Shown here: positions 1 to 8,083 of the stretch, in pieces | Position numbering within the stretch: position 1 is the stretch's first letter | Layout: every line of letters begins with the position of its first letter | Made by a program: the position numbers and the translations under genes | Origin: UBA2256 sp964531105 | GTDB lineage: Bacteria; Spirochaetota; Spirochaetia; Treponematales; Rectinemataceae | NCBI GenBank assembly: GCA_964531105.1 | Contig: CAZHFN010000008.1 | Location: 1 to 64,000, forward strand | Length of the DNA: 64,000 bases | Direction: 5' to 3' | Notes under the pieces: model-generated | What the model was told of the DNA's origin: nothing | Seen by the model: the letters and a program-made list of their open reading frames with translations, nothing else | Database searches by the model: none

Positions 1-762
1 CTCTGCCACTTACCCATGGTGCTGGGCCAGGATGGGCACAAGCTCTCCAAGCGCCATGGAGCCACGGCGGTGAACGAATTCCGCAAGACTGGGTATCTAC
101 CCGAAGCCCTCATCAACTATATCGCCCATCTGGGATGTTCCTTCGAAGAGGGACGGGATATCTACACGCTCAGGGAAATGGAAGAGCTTTTCAAGATCGA
201 GAAGCTCAACAAGGCTCCCGCAGTTTTCGACTACCAGAAGCTGGAGTGGTTTAACGGCCAATATATAAGGCAGAAGTCCGACGCCGAACTCGCGGCTCTT
301 GTCAAACCCTTCCTTGTGGAGGCGGGTCTACGCAAAGAAGAGGACCCGGATGCCGATTCCCTGGACCTGAGAGCAATGCCTCTAGTGAAAGAGAGACTGC
401 GGTTCCTCAGCGAGGCTCCTGCCCTCATGCGATATCTGTACGGAAAGCCGGAGCTTCCAGGAGCGGGGGAGTTTATCCCCAAAAAACTAGATAAGGCTGC
501 GGCCATACGGATGCTGGAAGAAGACCTGGCTATGCTGAAGACCATCGATCTGGATCGCCTCGAGGAGGCTGAAGAGGCATTCAGGGTTAGGGCTGTCCAG
601 ATACAGGCCAAGCTCGGCGATATGCTTATGCCCCTAAGGGTGGCTGTCACTGGGTCTAGGGTAAGCCCTCCGCTTTTCGAGTCCATGCGTCTGCTTGGAT
701 CGGCTGAAACTCAGGCGAGAATACAGTCGGCCATACATCATCTAGCTTCCAGCGAGGTCTGA
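1..762 (+). CDS. gltX: Glutamate--tRNA ligase, C-terminal part (5' end outside window)
   Basis: Class I synthetase that charges tRNA-Glu in the cytoplasm. The open frame runs in from the left edge, so only the last 253 residues are visible. The ATP-binding KMSKS-type loop is present as KLSKR near visible residue 14, in the usual context GHKLSKRHGA. It is followed by the helical anticodon-binding region, including IEKLNKAPAVFDYQKLEWFN and a C-terminal segment that ends in a TGA stop. The first in-frame ATG (position 16) is internal to the gene, not a start. The next gene begins four bases after the stop, so the two are probably co-transcribed. Whether it is a discriminating or non-discriminating GluRS cannot be told from this piece, but a GlnRS gene follows, which makes a discriminating enzyme plausible. 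Confidence 0.96.
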   Translation, partial: LCHLPMVLGQDGHKLSKRHGATAVNEFRKTGYLPEALINYIAHLGCSFEEGRDIYTLREMEELFKIEKLNKAPAVFDYQKLEWFNGQYIRQKSDAELAALVKPFLVEAGLRKEEDPDADSLDLRAMPLVKERLRFLSEAPALMRYLYGKPELPGAGEFIPKKLDKAAAIRMLEEDLAMLKTIDLDRLEEAEEAFRVRAVQIQAKLGDMLMPLRVAVTGSRVSPPLFESMRLLGSAETQARIQSAIHHLASSEV

Positions 763-766
763 CAGC

Positions 767-2278
767 GTGCGCGAACAAGCCTTCGACAACGAAAAGTACC
801 TGGCGGAACAAGCGACATTCATTCGTGAGAGAGCCGATGGCACTGACAAGCTCTACCTCGAGTTCGGCGGCAAGCTGCTCTGGGACTGGCATGCCGCCAG
901 GGTTTTACCCGGCTACGATCCCAACGTAAAGATCCGCCTTCTCTCCATGCTCAAGGATAAAGCTGAAGTGATCCTTTGCATTTACGCCGGCGACATAGAA
1001 CGCAAGCGGATCAGGGGTGATTTTGGCATTACCTACGATGCGAGCGCCCTCCAGATTTTCGATCAGCTGGGGGAGTGGGGGGTGTCGGTAGCGGGGGTCG
1101 TCATTACTCGCTATGAAGATCAAGCTGCGGCCAACCAGTTTGGCGCTCTCCTGGAACGCCGGGGAGTGAAGGTTTTCCGACACAGGCCTACCAAGGGATA
1201 TCCCTCCGACGTGGAGCGTATCGTAAGCCCGGAGGGCTATGGGGCAAACGAGTATATTCCCACATCCAAACCCATCGTGGTGATCACCGGACCAGGACCG
1301 GGTTCCGGCAAGCTCGCCACCGCCCTTTCCCTCGTATACGCCGATCACCTGGCTGGAAGAAAAGCCTCCTATGCCAAATTCGAAACCTTCCCAGTGTGGA
1401 ATCTGCCGCTCAAGCACCCTGTCAACATAGCCTATGAAGCCGCCACCGTGGATTTGGGGGACTTCAATTGTCTGGACCCCTTCCATTTGGAAACCAGGGG
1501 AGAGATGGCTGTCAATTACAACAGAGATGTGGAAGTCTTCCCCGTCTTGCGGCGAATGCTGGATAAAATCTCCGGCGGCAGCGTGGGCTATCGCTCACCT
1601 ACTGAGATGGGGGTTAACAGGATAGCCTCGGGCATCGTAAACGACGAGGGAGTAAAAAAAGCGGCAAAACAGGAGATTATCCGCCGCTATTTCCGCCATT
1701 CCTGCGAATACGCCCTGGGCTTGAGCGAAAAGCCGGCCCTGCAGCGCATACAAGCCATCATGGACGAACTGGAGCTCAAGAGCGAGGACAGGCTAGTTGT
1801 CCTCCCCGCCAGGCTTGCGGCCGAAAAAGCCCTGAAAGAAGGCAAGGGTAACGAAGGAGTATGCGTTGGGGCAGCCCTGGAACTGCCTGATGGTACAATC
1901 GTTACCGGCAAGAACTCGCCAATCCTTCATGCCGCAAGCGCCGTGGTCCTCAATGCGGCCAAGAAACTGGCCGGCATTCCCAAGAAAATCCACCTCCTGC
2001 CGCCCATCGTGACCGCCAGTATCGCCGGCATGAAACGAGATGTCCTGGGACGAAAATCCCTTTCCTTGAGTCTGGATGAGACCCTCATAGCTCTTTCGGT
2101 GAGTGCCGCCATGAATCCCTCTGCCCAGGCGGGCATGGAAGCCCTGAAATCCCTAGTCGGCTGCGAACTCCATCTTACCCATATTCCCACCACGGGCGAT
2201 GAGGGTGGCTTGCGAAGGCTCGGGCTCAATTCTACTAGCGATCCTTATTTTGCGGGCAACAATCTCTTTAGTTCCTGA
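767..2278 (+). CDS. DUF1846 family protein
   Basis: A 503-residue protein that I recognise as the DUF1846 family, widely conserved and structurally known but without an established reaction. The N-terminal half carries a glycine-rich phosphate-binding-like loop, GPGPGSGK at about residues 175-182, after a hydrophobic strand (PIVVIT). This looks like a P-loop but without the rest of a canonical kinase. Conserved-looking blocks include the region after the loop (KASYAKFETFPVWNLP) and ALELPDG..TGKNSPILHAASA. The start is GTG at 767, four bases after gltX. The 122-base gap to glnS holds two hairpins. No signal peptide or membrane segment is visible, so it should be cytoplasmic. Sitting between two tRNA synthetase genes is suggestive of amino-acid or nucleotide metabolism, but that is only inference. 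Confidence 0.85.
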   Translation: MREQAFDNEKYLAEQATFIRERADGTDKLYLEFGGKLLWDWHAARVLPGYDPNVKIRLLSMLKDKAEVILCIYAGDIERKRIRGDFGITYDASALQIFDQLGEWGVSVAGVVITRYEDQAAANQFGALLERRGVKVFRHRPTKGYPSDVERIVSPEGYGANEYIPTSKPIVVITGPGPGSGKLATALSLVYADHLAGRKASYAKFETFPVWNLPLKHPVNIAYEAATVDLGDFNCLDPFHLETRGEMAVNYNRDVEVFPVLRRMLDKISGGSVGYRSPTEMGVNRIASGIVNDEGVKKAAKQEIIRRYFRHSCEYALGLSEKPALQRIQAIMDELELKSEDRLVVLPARLAAEKALKEGKGNEGVCVGAALELPDGTIVTGKNSPILHAASAVVLNAAKKLAGIPKKIHLLPPIVTASIAGMKRDVLGRKSLSLSLDETLIALSVSAAMNPSAQAGMEALKSLVGCELHLTHIPTTGDEGGLRRLGLNSTSDPYFAGNNLFSS

Positions 2279-2286
2279 GACCGACT

Positions 2287-2387
2287 GCCGAGATCTCGAG
2301 CCGCTTAAAAGCAGCCCGGGATCTCGGCGGTATTGACCAGTCCAGTCTTTACGGGCATAGTAGCCACACCGCGCCCCTGAAGCGCGG
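2287..2387 (+). promoter_or_regulatory. Two stem-loops in the glnS leader
   Basis: The 122 bases before glnS contain an imperfect long hairpin whose arms are 2287-2295 and 2320-2328 (GCCGAGATC with GATCTCGGC). A second, compact one has arms 2369-2374 and 2382-2387 (CCGCGC with GCGCGG) and ends just before the AAGGAG ribosome-binding site at 2389-2394. No run of T follows either stem, so neither is a good intrinsic terminator. No T-box signature (AGGGTGG-type) is present. They could affect glnS translation or mark readthrough control from the upstream gene. Confidence 0.4.
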
Positions 2388-2400
2388 CAAGGAGCTTCCT

Positions 2401-4122
2401 ATGAGCGAAACACAAGAGAAAAACGAGGGATACCTGGATTTTATCCGCGATGCTGTGTCTAAGGACATAGCCGAGGGCAAGACCAGTGAAGTCCGCACCC
2501 GCTTCCCGCCCGAACCCAACGGTTGGCTTCACATAGGCCACGCCAAGGCTATCTTTGTGGATTTTGGAGTAGCCGAAAGTTTCGGCGGACGCTGCAATCT
2601 GCGATTTGACGACACTAACCCCGAAAAAGAAGATTACTCCTATGTCGAGGCTATAAAGCGGGATGTTCGCTGGCTAGGCTACGATTGGCAGGACAGGGAA
2701 TACTACGCCTCGGACTATTATGAGAAACTTTATGAGCTGGCCCGGCTTCTTATCAGCAAGGGTCTGGCTTACGTGGACGACTTGGACGAGGAGCAGATCA
2801 AGGAATACAGGGGCACCAATGTGCCCGACAAGAACAATATTACCTACACCCCGCCCGGCAGGAACAGCCCTTATCGAGACAGAAGTGTTGAAGAAAACTT
2901 AGACCTCTTCGCGCGGATGAGAGCAGGTGAATTCCCCGATGGACTGAAAACGCTCAGGGCTAAAATAGACATGGCTCATCCCAACCTCCTCATGCGCGAT
3001 CCGGTCATGTACAGGATCCGGAGGGAACCCCATTATCGAACTGGGACAGCCTGGTGCATTTACCCGATGTACGATTTTCAGCACCCTCTTTCGGATGCAA
3101 TAGAGGGAGTCACCCATTCCCTGTGTTCGCTGGAATACGAGATTCACAGGCCTCTCTACGATTGGTTTATCGAGCACTGCGAAGTATTCCCCTCACGGCA
3201 GATCGAATTCGCTCGGCTTAATTTGACCCACACAGTACTCTCCAAGCGCTGGCTCATAAAGCTTGTGAGGGAAAAAAAGGTATCCGGCTGGGACGATCCC
3301 CGCATGCCCACCCTAGCTGGCCTGCGGCGCAGGGGCTACACGCCCGAAGCCATCAAGGATTTTCTCGGGCGCATAGGCATTGCCAAAACCGATTCCATGG
3401 TGGATATACAGCTTTTAGAGCACTGCCTGCGGGAGGATCTCAACAAGAGGGCATCCCGCTACATGGCGGTGTTGCGTCCTCTGGAGCTTATTATCGACAA
3501 CTGGCCTGATGGCAAGGTTGAAATGTTGGAGGCGGTAAACAACCCCGAGGACCCGGACAAGGGCAAAAGGGAGATTCCCTTCTCAGGAAGGCTTTTGATA
3601 GAAAGAGAAGATTTCCAGGAAGTGCCACCGCCTAAATACTTCAGATTATTCCCTGGCAATCAGGTGCGCCTACGCTATGCCTACATCGTTACCTGCACTG
3701 GACTGGACAAGGATCCTGTAACGGGTGAGATCCTGAGGGTGCACTGCAGCTACGATCCTGCGACCAGGGGAGGGGATGCTCCGGACAACAGAAAGGTCAA
3801 GAGCACCATACATTGGGTTTCTGCCGAAGAAGCCTGCAGCCTGGAAGCGTGCCTCTACGATCATCTTTTCGAAGCCGAGCGCCCCATGGATCTGCCCGAT
3901 GGAGGCTCGTTCATGGACAATCTCTCGGAAAATTCCATGGAAATCATCCAGAATGTCCGGGGCGAACCAGCCTTGGCCAGGCTGGAGCCAGGGACTTCCG
4001 TGCAGTTTGAGCGCCTGGGATATTTCTGCATGGACAGCGATTCTGCCCACGACAGGCTTATCTTCAACAGAACTGTATCCCTGAGGGACAGCTGGGCGAA
4101 AATAGCGAAGAAAGTCATTTAA
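2401..4122 (+). CDS. glnS: Glutamine--tRNA ligase
   Basis: Class I synthetase, 573 residues against about 550 for the Escherichia coli enzyme, charging tRNA-Gln directly. The HIGH motif is at residues 44-47 inside PEPNGWLHIGHAKAI. The KMSKS-type loop is VLSKR near residue 278, and the GlnRS core (FDDTNPEKEDYSYVEAI, LCSLEYEIHRPLYDWF) is intact. The two C-terminal beta-barrel anticodon-binding domains follow. The start ATG has AAGGAG six bases upstream. Bacterial GlnRS is patchily distributed and generally regarded as acquired from eukaryotes by transfer; its presence means the organism need not depend wholly on the GatCAB transamidation route for Gln-tRNA. A hairpin lies directly after the stop codon, and a new transcription unit probably begins at 4203. 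Confidence 0.97.
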   Translation: MSETQEKNEGYLDFIRDAVSKDIAEGKTSEVRTRFPPEPNGWLHIGHAKAIFVDFGVAESFGGRCNLRFDDTNPEKEDYSYVEAIKRDVRWLGYDWQDREYYASDYYEKLYELARLLISKGLAYVDDLDEEQIKEYRGTNVPDKNNITYTPPGRNSPYRDRSVEENLDLFARMRAGEFPDGLKTLRAKIDMAHPNLLMRDPVMYRIRREPHYRTGTAWCIYPMYDFQHPLSDAIEGVTHSLCSLEYEIHRPLYDWFIEHCEVFPSRQIEFARLNLTHTVLSKRWLIKLVREKKVSGWDDPRMPTLAGLRRRGYTPEAIKDFLGRIGIAKTDSMVDIQLLEHCLREDLNKRASRYMAVLRPLELIIDNWPDGKVEMLEAVNNPEDPDKGKREIPFSGRLLIEREDFQEVPPPKYFRLFPGNQVRLRYAYIVTCTGLDKDPVTGEILRVHCSYDPATRGGDAPDNRKVKSTIHWVSAEEACSLEACLYDHLFEAERPMDLPDGGSFMDNLSENSMEIIQNVRGEPALARLEPGTSVQFERLGYFCMDSDSAHDRLIFNRTVSLRDSWAKIAKKVI

Positions 4123-4125
4123 ACA

Positions 4126-4172
4126 GGGGTACTTTTACCCCCATTCTCGAAACAAACCGGCTTGTAGCCGGT
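4126..4172 (+). promoter_or_regulatory. Two small hairpins between glnS and the binding-protein gene
   Basis: GGGGTA/TACCCC (arms 4126-4131 and 4136-4141) lies just after the glnS stop and could be a weak terminator, but it lacks a T tract. ACCGGCT/AGCCGGT (4156-4162 and 4166-4172) sits in the leader of the next gene, about 20 bases before the TAAGGAGG ribosome-binding site. The first could end glnS mRNA; the second could stabilise the 5' end of the highly expressed binding-protein mRNA. Confidence 0.35.
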
Positions 4173-4202
4173 GAAGTATAGACAGAGGTATAAGGAGGAG
4201 AC

Positions 4203-5096
4203 ATGAAATCGCGTGGAACGATGATCGTACTCACAGTCATGGTCGTCGCAGCGTTCGCGCTGACATCGTGTGGAGGCGGAAAGGCCTCGGAGATCAAAAT
4301 TGGCGGAATCTCGCCGCTCACCGGTGAGGCGGCCACCTTCGGCCAGTCCACCAAGAACGGCATGAGTCTTGCCGTGGAAGAGTGGAATGCCGCAGGCGGA
4401 GTGTTGGGCAAGCAGGTCAAGCTCATTGTCGAAGATGACAAGGGCGATCCGGCCGAGGGCGCGGCGGTATTCAGCAAGCTGATTGAGCAGGACAAGGTAG
4501 TCGCCATTCTGGGCGGCATCACCTCCAGGGTTGCCCTGGCGGGTGCTCCCATAGCCCAGGCGGCCAAGGTTCCCATGATGACGCCCACGGCTACCAATGA
4601 AAAGGTAACCCAGGTGGGTGACTATATTTTCAGGAGCTGCTTTATAGATCCCTTCCAGGGCTCGGTTATGGCCAAATTTGCGGTGGAGAATTTAACTCTG
4701 CTCAATGCCGGGGTTATTTTCGACCTGGGCAATGATTACTCCAAGGGTCTGGCCGAAACCTTCAGCGCTTCCCTGGTCTCCCTGGGTGGACAAGTCCTCG
4801 CCAGCGAGGGCTATCCCTCCGGCGCCACCGACTTTAAAGCCCAACTCACCAAGATAGTCCAGGCCAAGCCGGAGGCTGTCTATATNNNNNNNNNNNNNNN
4901 NNNNNNNNNNNNNNNNNNNNNNNNNNNNNNNNNNNNNNNNNNNNNNNNNNNNNNNNNNNNNNNNNNNNNNNNNNNNNNNNNNNNNTGCGTGGGCGGACAG
5001 ATCCGCTACGATGAAAACAGAAACCCCGTCAAATCAGTGGTCATCATCGAAATGAAGGGTGGACAGCAGGTGTACAGAGCTACCGTGGAGCCCTGA
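4203..5096 (+). CDS. Branched-chain amino-acid-type ABC transporter substrate-binding lipoprotein (interrupted by an assembly gap)
   Basis: Periplasmic-binding-fold type I protein of the LivJ/LivK family. The N-terminal 227 residues are visible: a signal peptide with lipobox ALTSC at about residues 20-24, then the typical opening KIGGISPLTGEAATFGQ, then AVEEWNAAGGVLG. After the 100-N gap the last 36 residues (GQIRYDENRNPVKSVVIIEM) match the usual C-terminus of the same family. A complete protein is about 380 residues, so roughly 115 residues seem to be missing if both ends belong to one gene. Two adjacent paralogues collapsed at the gap is an alternative. TAAGGAGG lies just before the ATG. 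No permease or ATPase genes are next to it in the visible sequence, and a strong terminator follows, so it looks like an orphan binding protein. Confidence 0.85.
   Translation: MKSRGTMIVLTVMVVAAFALTSCGGGKASEIKIGGISPLTGEAATFGQSTKNGMSLAVEEWNAAGGVLGKQVKLIVEDDKGDPAEGAAVFSKLIEQDKVVAILGGITSRVALAGAPIAQAAKVPMMTPTATNEKVTQVGDYIFRSCFIDPFQGSVMAKFAVENLTLLNAGVIFDLGNDYSKGLAETFSASLVSLGGQVLASEGYPSGATDFKAQLTKIVQAKPEAVYXXXXXXXXXXXXXXXXXXXXXXXXXXXXXXXXXXCVGGQIRYDENRNPVKSVVIIEMKGGQQVYRATVEP
4886..4985. other. Assembly gap (100 N)
   Basis: Exactly 100 undetermined bases inside the binding-protein gene. A round 100 is the usual placeholder for a gap of unknown length, so downstream spacing and frame continuity across it should not be trusted. 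Confidence 0.98.
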
Positions 5097-5154
5097 GCCT
5101 CGCTCGATTCTATTCTGAATAATTAGTTCCTGCCGCCTTCGGGTGTGGAGAACG

Positions 5155-5192
5155 GGGCTGTCCAAGAAGAACAAGTTTGGACAGCCCTTTTT
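5155..5192 (+). terminator. Intrinsic terminator after the binding-protein gene
   Basis: Perfect 11-bp stem GGGCTGTCCAA (5155-5165) with TTGGACAGCCC (5177-5187), followed at once by TTTTT. It ends the transcript of the substrate-binding protein gene. Confidence 0.92.
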
Positions 5193-5489
5193 CATTTTAT
5201 GAAGCAGGTACTACCACTGATTTTCATGCTCTAAAATTAGCATAAAAAAAGAAGCCCTTCAGGCCCATCCTGCAACCCCAATCTCTATATACAGCAAGCC
5301 TGTGCTAGTACAGGTCGGCGCTTTTCTCTATAATCATCCCACGCGCTCAGGGATAGCCGCATTGCCATTAACTTCGCATTTATCCCCGCGCTACCCCCGG
5401 GACCTCGCAGGGCTCCAAGGCCAGCGCTGCGACCATGCCCCGCGCAGGCGCGCCGCCGTAACCGTCGGTGGTGTGAAATCAGGGCCTTC
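5193..5489. other. Non-coding stretch and probable glyS leader
   Basis: Together with its flanks this is part of the longest gene-free stretch in the window (5097-5552, 456 bases). I see no credible protein-coding frame. A perfect TATAAT lies at 5329-5334, but no good -35 hexamer precedes it at the right distance. If it is the -10 of glyS, the leader is about 210 bases long. The sequence becomes strongly GC-rich from about 5385 onward, leading into the two hairpins at 5490-5535. I do not recognise a known riboswitch or T-box consensus. Confidence 0.5.
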
Positions 5490-5535
5490 GCGATCGGCGA
5501 GGCCGATCGCGGCGAGGAACGCTCCGCGTTCCTCG
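5490..5535 (+). promoter_or_regulatory. Two tandem perfect stem-loops directly upstream of glyS
   Basis: Hairpin 1 pairs GCGATCGGC (5490-5498) with GCCGATCGC (5502-5510), nine base pairs around a three-base loop. Hairpin 2 pairs CGAGGAACGC (5513-5522) with GCGTTCCTCG (5526-5535), ten base pairs around TCC. They are separated by two bases and end six bases before the GGAG of the glyS ribosome-binding site. Neither is followed by a T run, so transcription termination is unlikely. Control of translation or mRNA stability is the more natural reading. Confidence 0.6.
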
Positions 5536-5552
5536 TTGATAGGAGCAATCGT

Positions 5553-6583
5553 ATGGACAGCGCGCTCACAATGGAAAAGATCGTCTCACTGGCCAAGCGG
5601 AGAGGCTTCGTGTACCAGTCCTCGGAGATCTACGGAGGACAGTCGGGAGCCTGGGACTACGGCCCCAACGGCATCGAACTTAAAAACAGGGTGTCCCGTT
5701 TCTGGTGGAAGGAGATGACCCAGCTCCACGATGACATAGTCGGTCTGGATGCAGCCATACTCATGCATCCCAGGGTATGGGAAGCATCAGGACATGTGGA
5801 AAACTTTACCGATCCCCTGGTGGACTGCAAAAAGTGCAAAACCCGTTTTAGGGCCGATCAGATCGATCAGGACAAACTGGCCCGCAAAGAGTGTCCCGAT
5901 TGCGGCGGCGAACTCACCGATACCCGCAAGTTCAATCTTATGTTCAAAACCAATATTGGCCCGGTGGACGACGGCGGGGGACTTATCTACCTGCGTCCCG
6001 AAACCGCCCAGGGCATCTACGTTAATTACAAGAATATAGTCCAGTCCAACCGCATGAAGGTTCCCTTTGGAATCGCGCAGGTAGGCAAGGCCTTCCGCAA
6101 CGAAATAGTAACCAAGAACTTTATTTTTAGAACCTGTGAGTTCGAGCAGATGGAAATGCAGTACTTCGTCAAACCCGGCGATGACGACAGGTTTTTCGAC
6201 TATTGGAGGGAACAGCGCTGGGCTTACTACGAAAAGCTGGGTGTCCGGATGGACAAGCTGCGCTGGCATCGTCACGGCAAGGACGAACTGGCTCACTACG
6301 CCAAGGATGCCTACGACATCGAATACGAATTCCCCATGGGCTTCAAGGAACTGGAAGGTGTGCACAACAGGACAGATTTCGATCTTACCCGGCACCAGGA
6401 ATTCTCGGGTAAGGACATGCAGTATATCGACCAGGATAACGGCAATGCCCGCTACATTCCCTACATCATCGAGACCAGCGCCGGGCTCACCAGGCAGGTC
6501 CTCATGCTTCTCTGCGACGCCTACGAAGACCAGAAAGTGGCCGATAAAGGCAACGACGATGACTGGAGAACCGTTCTCCATTT
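5553..6583 (+). CDS. glyS: Glycine--tRNA ligase, alpha2 type, 3' end lost in assembly gap
   Basis: Class II synthetase of the single-chain homodimeric kind that charges tRNA-Gly. The first 343 residues are visible and open with VSLAKRRGFVYQSSEIYGG. A CxxC...CxxC zinc-ribbon-like insertion (CKKCKTRF, CPDCGGEL) follows at about residues 92-130. The class II core includes ETAQGIYVNYKNI, the F-R-E-type motif FRNEIVTKNFIFRTCEFEQME, and IPYIIETSAGLTRQ. About 100 C-terminal residues, including motif 3 and the anticodon-binding domain, should lie in the gap. ATG at 5553 has AGGAGC nine bases upstream; a second in-frame ATG at 5571 is less well placed. Two strong hairpins sit immediately upstream. Confidence 0.95.
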
Positions 6584-6683
6584 NNNNNNNNNNNNNNNNN
6601 NNNNNNNNNNNNNNNNNNNNNNNNNNNNNNNNNNNNNNNNNNNNNNNNNNNNNNNNNNNNNNNNNNNNNNNNNNNNNNNNNNN
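6584..6683. other. Assembly gap (100 N)
   Basis: A second placeholder-sized run of N, between the truncated glyS and xdhC. The missing piece must hold at least the last ~100 codons of glyS, so the true gap is probably more than 300 bases and could contain further genes. Confidence 0.98.
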
Positions 6684-6699
6684 AGAAGGGTATAAGTAC

Positions 6700-7512
6700 A
6701 TGACTGAAGACGCTGCCGTTTTTGCCGAGGCAGGAAGCTTGAGCGCCCAAGGCAAGGCCTTTGCCTTGGTGAGCATTCTTTCCAGCGCGGGCTCCACGCC
6801 CCGCGCAAGGGCGCGTCTTCTCGTTCGCTCCGATGGCAGTATCGTAGGGACTATTGGTGGCGGTGTTCTTGAATCCCGGGTTGTCGCTGATGCCCAGGAG
6901 GCCATTGCCGCAGGCCGCTCCAAAATTTTGCACTACGAGCTCAACGCCCAAGCCGACTCTAAAGAAAACATTGCCATGTACTGCGGAGGATCCTTGGAGC
7001 TTTTTGTCGATGTCGTTGTATCTAAAAGAAAAATCCTCATCGTGGGGGCAGGGCATGTTGGGCTGGCTCTTGCCAGGCTGGCCGATTACCTGGGTTTCGG
7101 CGTGACGGTGGCCGATGATAGAGTGGGCGATGGCATCCGAGCCCGCTTCCCCATGGCCGCGGCATTCCATGCGAACCCTGATCTGTCTGCTCTTTTAGCC
7201 GGCCTGGAGATCGATGCTCGCACCGCGGTGGTTATCGCCACCCATTCCAGGGACGGCGAAGCCCTCGCTGCTCTTTTAGAAAAGCCTTGGGCATATTTGG
7301 GTCTTCTGGGTTCCAGAGCTAAGGTTAAAAAGCTGATGGCAGAATTAAGCTTGAACACGAAGACAGCACAGCATAAACAAATTCATGCTCCAGTGGGCAT
7401 AGACATAGGAGCCGAAACACCGGAAGAGATAGCACTCTCCATTATGGCAGAAATACTTGCCGTAGAAACGGGCACACAAATCCACCATCTATTTCAAGAC
7501 ATGGAGCGCTGA
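6700..7512 (+). CDS. xdhC: XdhC/CoxI family protein
   Basis: A 270-residue protein of the XdhC/CoxI family, which helps sulfurate and insert the molybdenum cofactor into xanthine dehydrogenase-type hydroxylases. The N-terminal XdhC domain shows the typical GSTPRARARLLVRSDG and GTIGGGVLESRV blocks (about residues 27-60). The C-terminal half is a Rossmann domain opening with ILIVGAGHVGLALA, and near the end is the usual PVGIDIGAETPEEIALSIMAEI. ATG 6700 has GAAGGG upstream; the gene begins only 16 bases after the gap, so its operon partners are unknown. No molybdenum hydroxylase subunit is visible in this window. The salvage operon about 2 kb away is purine-related, which fits but does not prove a role in purine oxidation. 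Confidence 0.88.
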   Translation: MTEDAAVFAEAGSLSAQGKAFALVSILSSAGSTPRARARLLVRSDGSIVGTIGGGVLESRVVADAQEAIAAGRSKILHYELNAQADSKENIAMYCGGSLELFVDVVVSKRKILIVGAGHVGLALARLADYLGFGVTVADDRVGDGIRARFPMAAAFHANPDLSALLAGLEIDARTAVVIATHSRDGEALAALLEKPWAYLGLLGSRAKVKKLMAELSLNTKTAQHKQIHAPVGIDIGAETPEEIALSIMAEILAVETGTQIHHLFQDMER

Positions 7513-7523
7513 AGAGAAATCAG

Positions 7524-7558
7524 AAAAAAAGCCGCGGTGCATTACCGCGGCTTTTTTT
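7524..7558. terminator. Bidirectional intrinsic terminator between xdhC and hup
   Basis: Stem GCCGCGGT (7531-7538) with ACCGCGGC (7544-7551), flanked by A7 on the left and T7 on the right. It therefore works as a terminator for the rightward xdhC and the leftward HU gene, which converge here. Confidence 0.93.
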
Positions 7559-7565
7559 AGCCCTC

Positions 7566-7865
7566 TTATTTGCCGAGGACCCCTTCCTTGCAGGCCTTGG
7601 ATACGGTGAACTTCACCGCGGTCTTGGCCGGGATCTTGATAGCTTCGCCGGTGGCGGGATTTCTTCCGGTGCGGGCCTTGCGCTTTGCAAGCTTGAGAAT
7701 CCCGAAACCGGGAAGGGTAAACTTCTTGTTCTTTTTAACTTCCTTGTATGCCACTTCGGAGAGGGCATCCATGAAGCCTTTCACGTCTTTCTTTGTCATG
7801 CTCGTCTTCTCAGCAAGGGCGGTGACCAGCTGGGCTTTCGTCATCGCGGTTCCGTTTGTCGCCAT
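7566..7865 (-). CDS. hup: HU family DNA-binding protein
   Basis: A 99-residue histone-like protein that bends and compacts DNA as a dimer. It shows the HU fold: N-terminal helices (MTKAQLVTALAEKTSMTKKDVKGFMDAL), the core FTLPGFGILKLAKRKARTGRNPATGEAI, where RNPATGE is the DNA-binding arm signature, and a C-terminal helix. Its N-terminus is about seven residues longer than typical HU. AAGGAG is located eight bases before the ATG at 7865, which supports this start over the internal Met at residue 8. It is transcribed on its own, divergent from tyrS and ended by the shared terminator. Confidence 0.95.
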   Translation of the reverse strand: MATNGTAMTKAQLVTALAEKTSMTKKDVKGFMDALSEVAYKEVKKNKKFTLPGFGILKLAKRKARTGRNPATGEAIKIPAKTAVKFTVSKACKEGVLGK

Positions 7866-8030
7866 GTTCTTCTCCTTGGGAATGACTCTTTATGAGGCCT
7901 AGGCCTTCTCTCCACCGGCGCAATACCAGAAGGATAGTTGGCTGAAGCCCCAATCACAGTAATAATACCACATGCGACGGGAAAAATAAAATATTATTTG
8001 CGCCTGCAGGATGAAAATAGCCCCGATATA

Positions 8031-8060
8031 TTGAGAAAAAACCGCAATTGCCGCTATACT
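8031..8060 (+). promoter_or_regulatory. Probable sigma-70 promoter of tyrS
   Basis: TTGAGA (8031-8036) and TATACT (8055-8060) are separated by 18 bases. The start of transcription would be near 8067, giving a leader of under 20 bases before the tyrS ATG with its GAGGAG site. The region just upstream (7975-8030) is AT-rich. Confidence 0.65.
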
Positions 8061-8083
8061 GCCTTAGAAAAGCGAGGAGAATC

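Noticed and set aside
5193..5552. T-box or glycine riboswitch ahead of glyS
   Set aside because: I see neither the AGGGTGG-type T-box sequence nor the conserved glycine aptamer blocks; only the two tandem hairpins stand out.
5787..6923. A 378-codon minus-strand frame crossing the second gap
   Set aside because: It is antisense to glyS and xdhC and depends on reading through 100 N; there is no domain in it.
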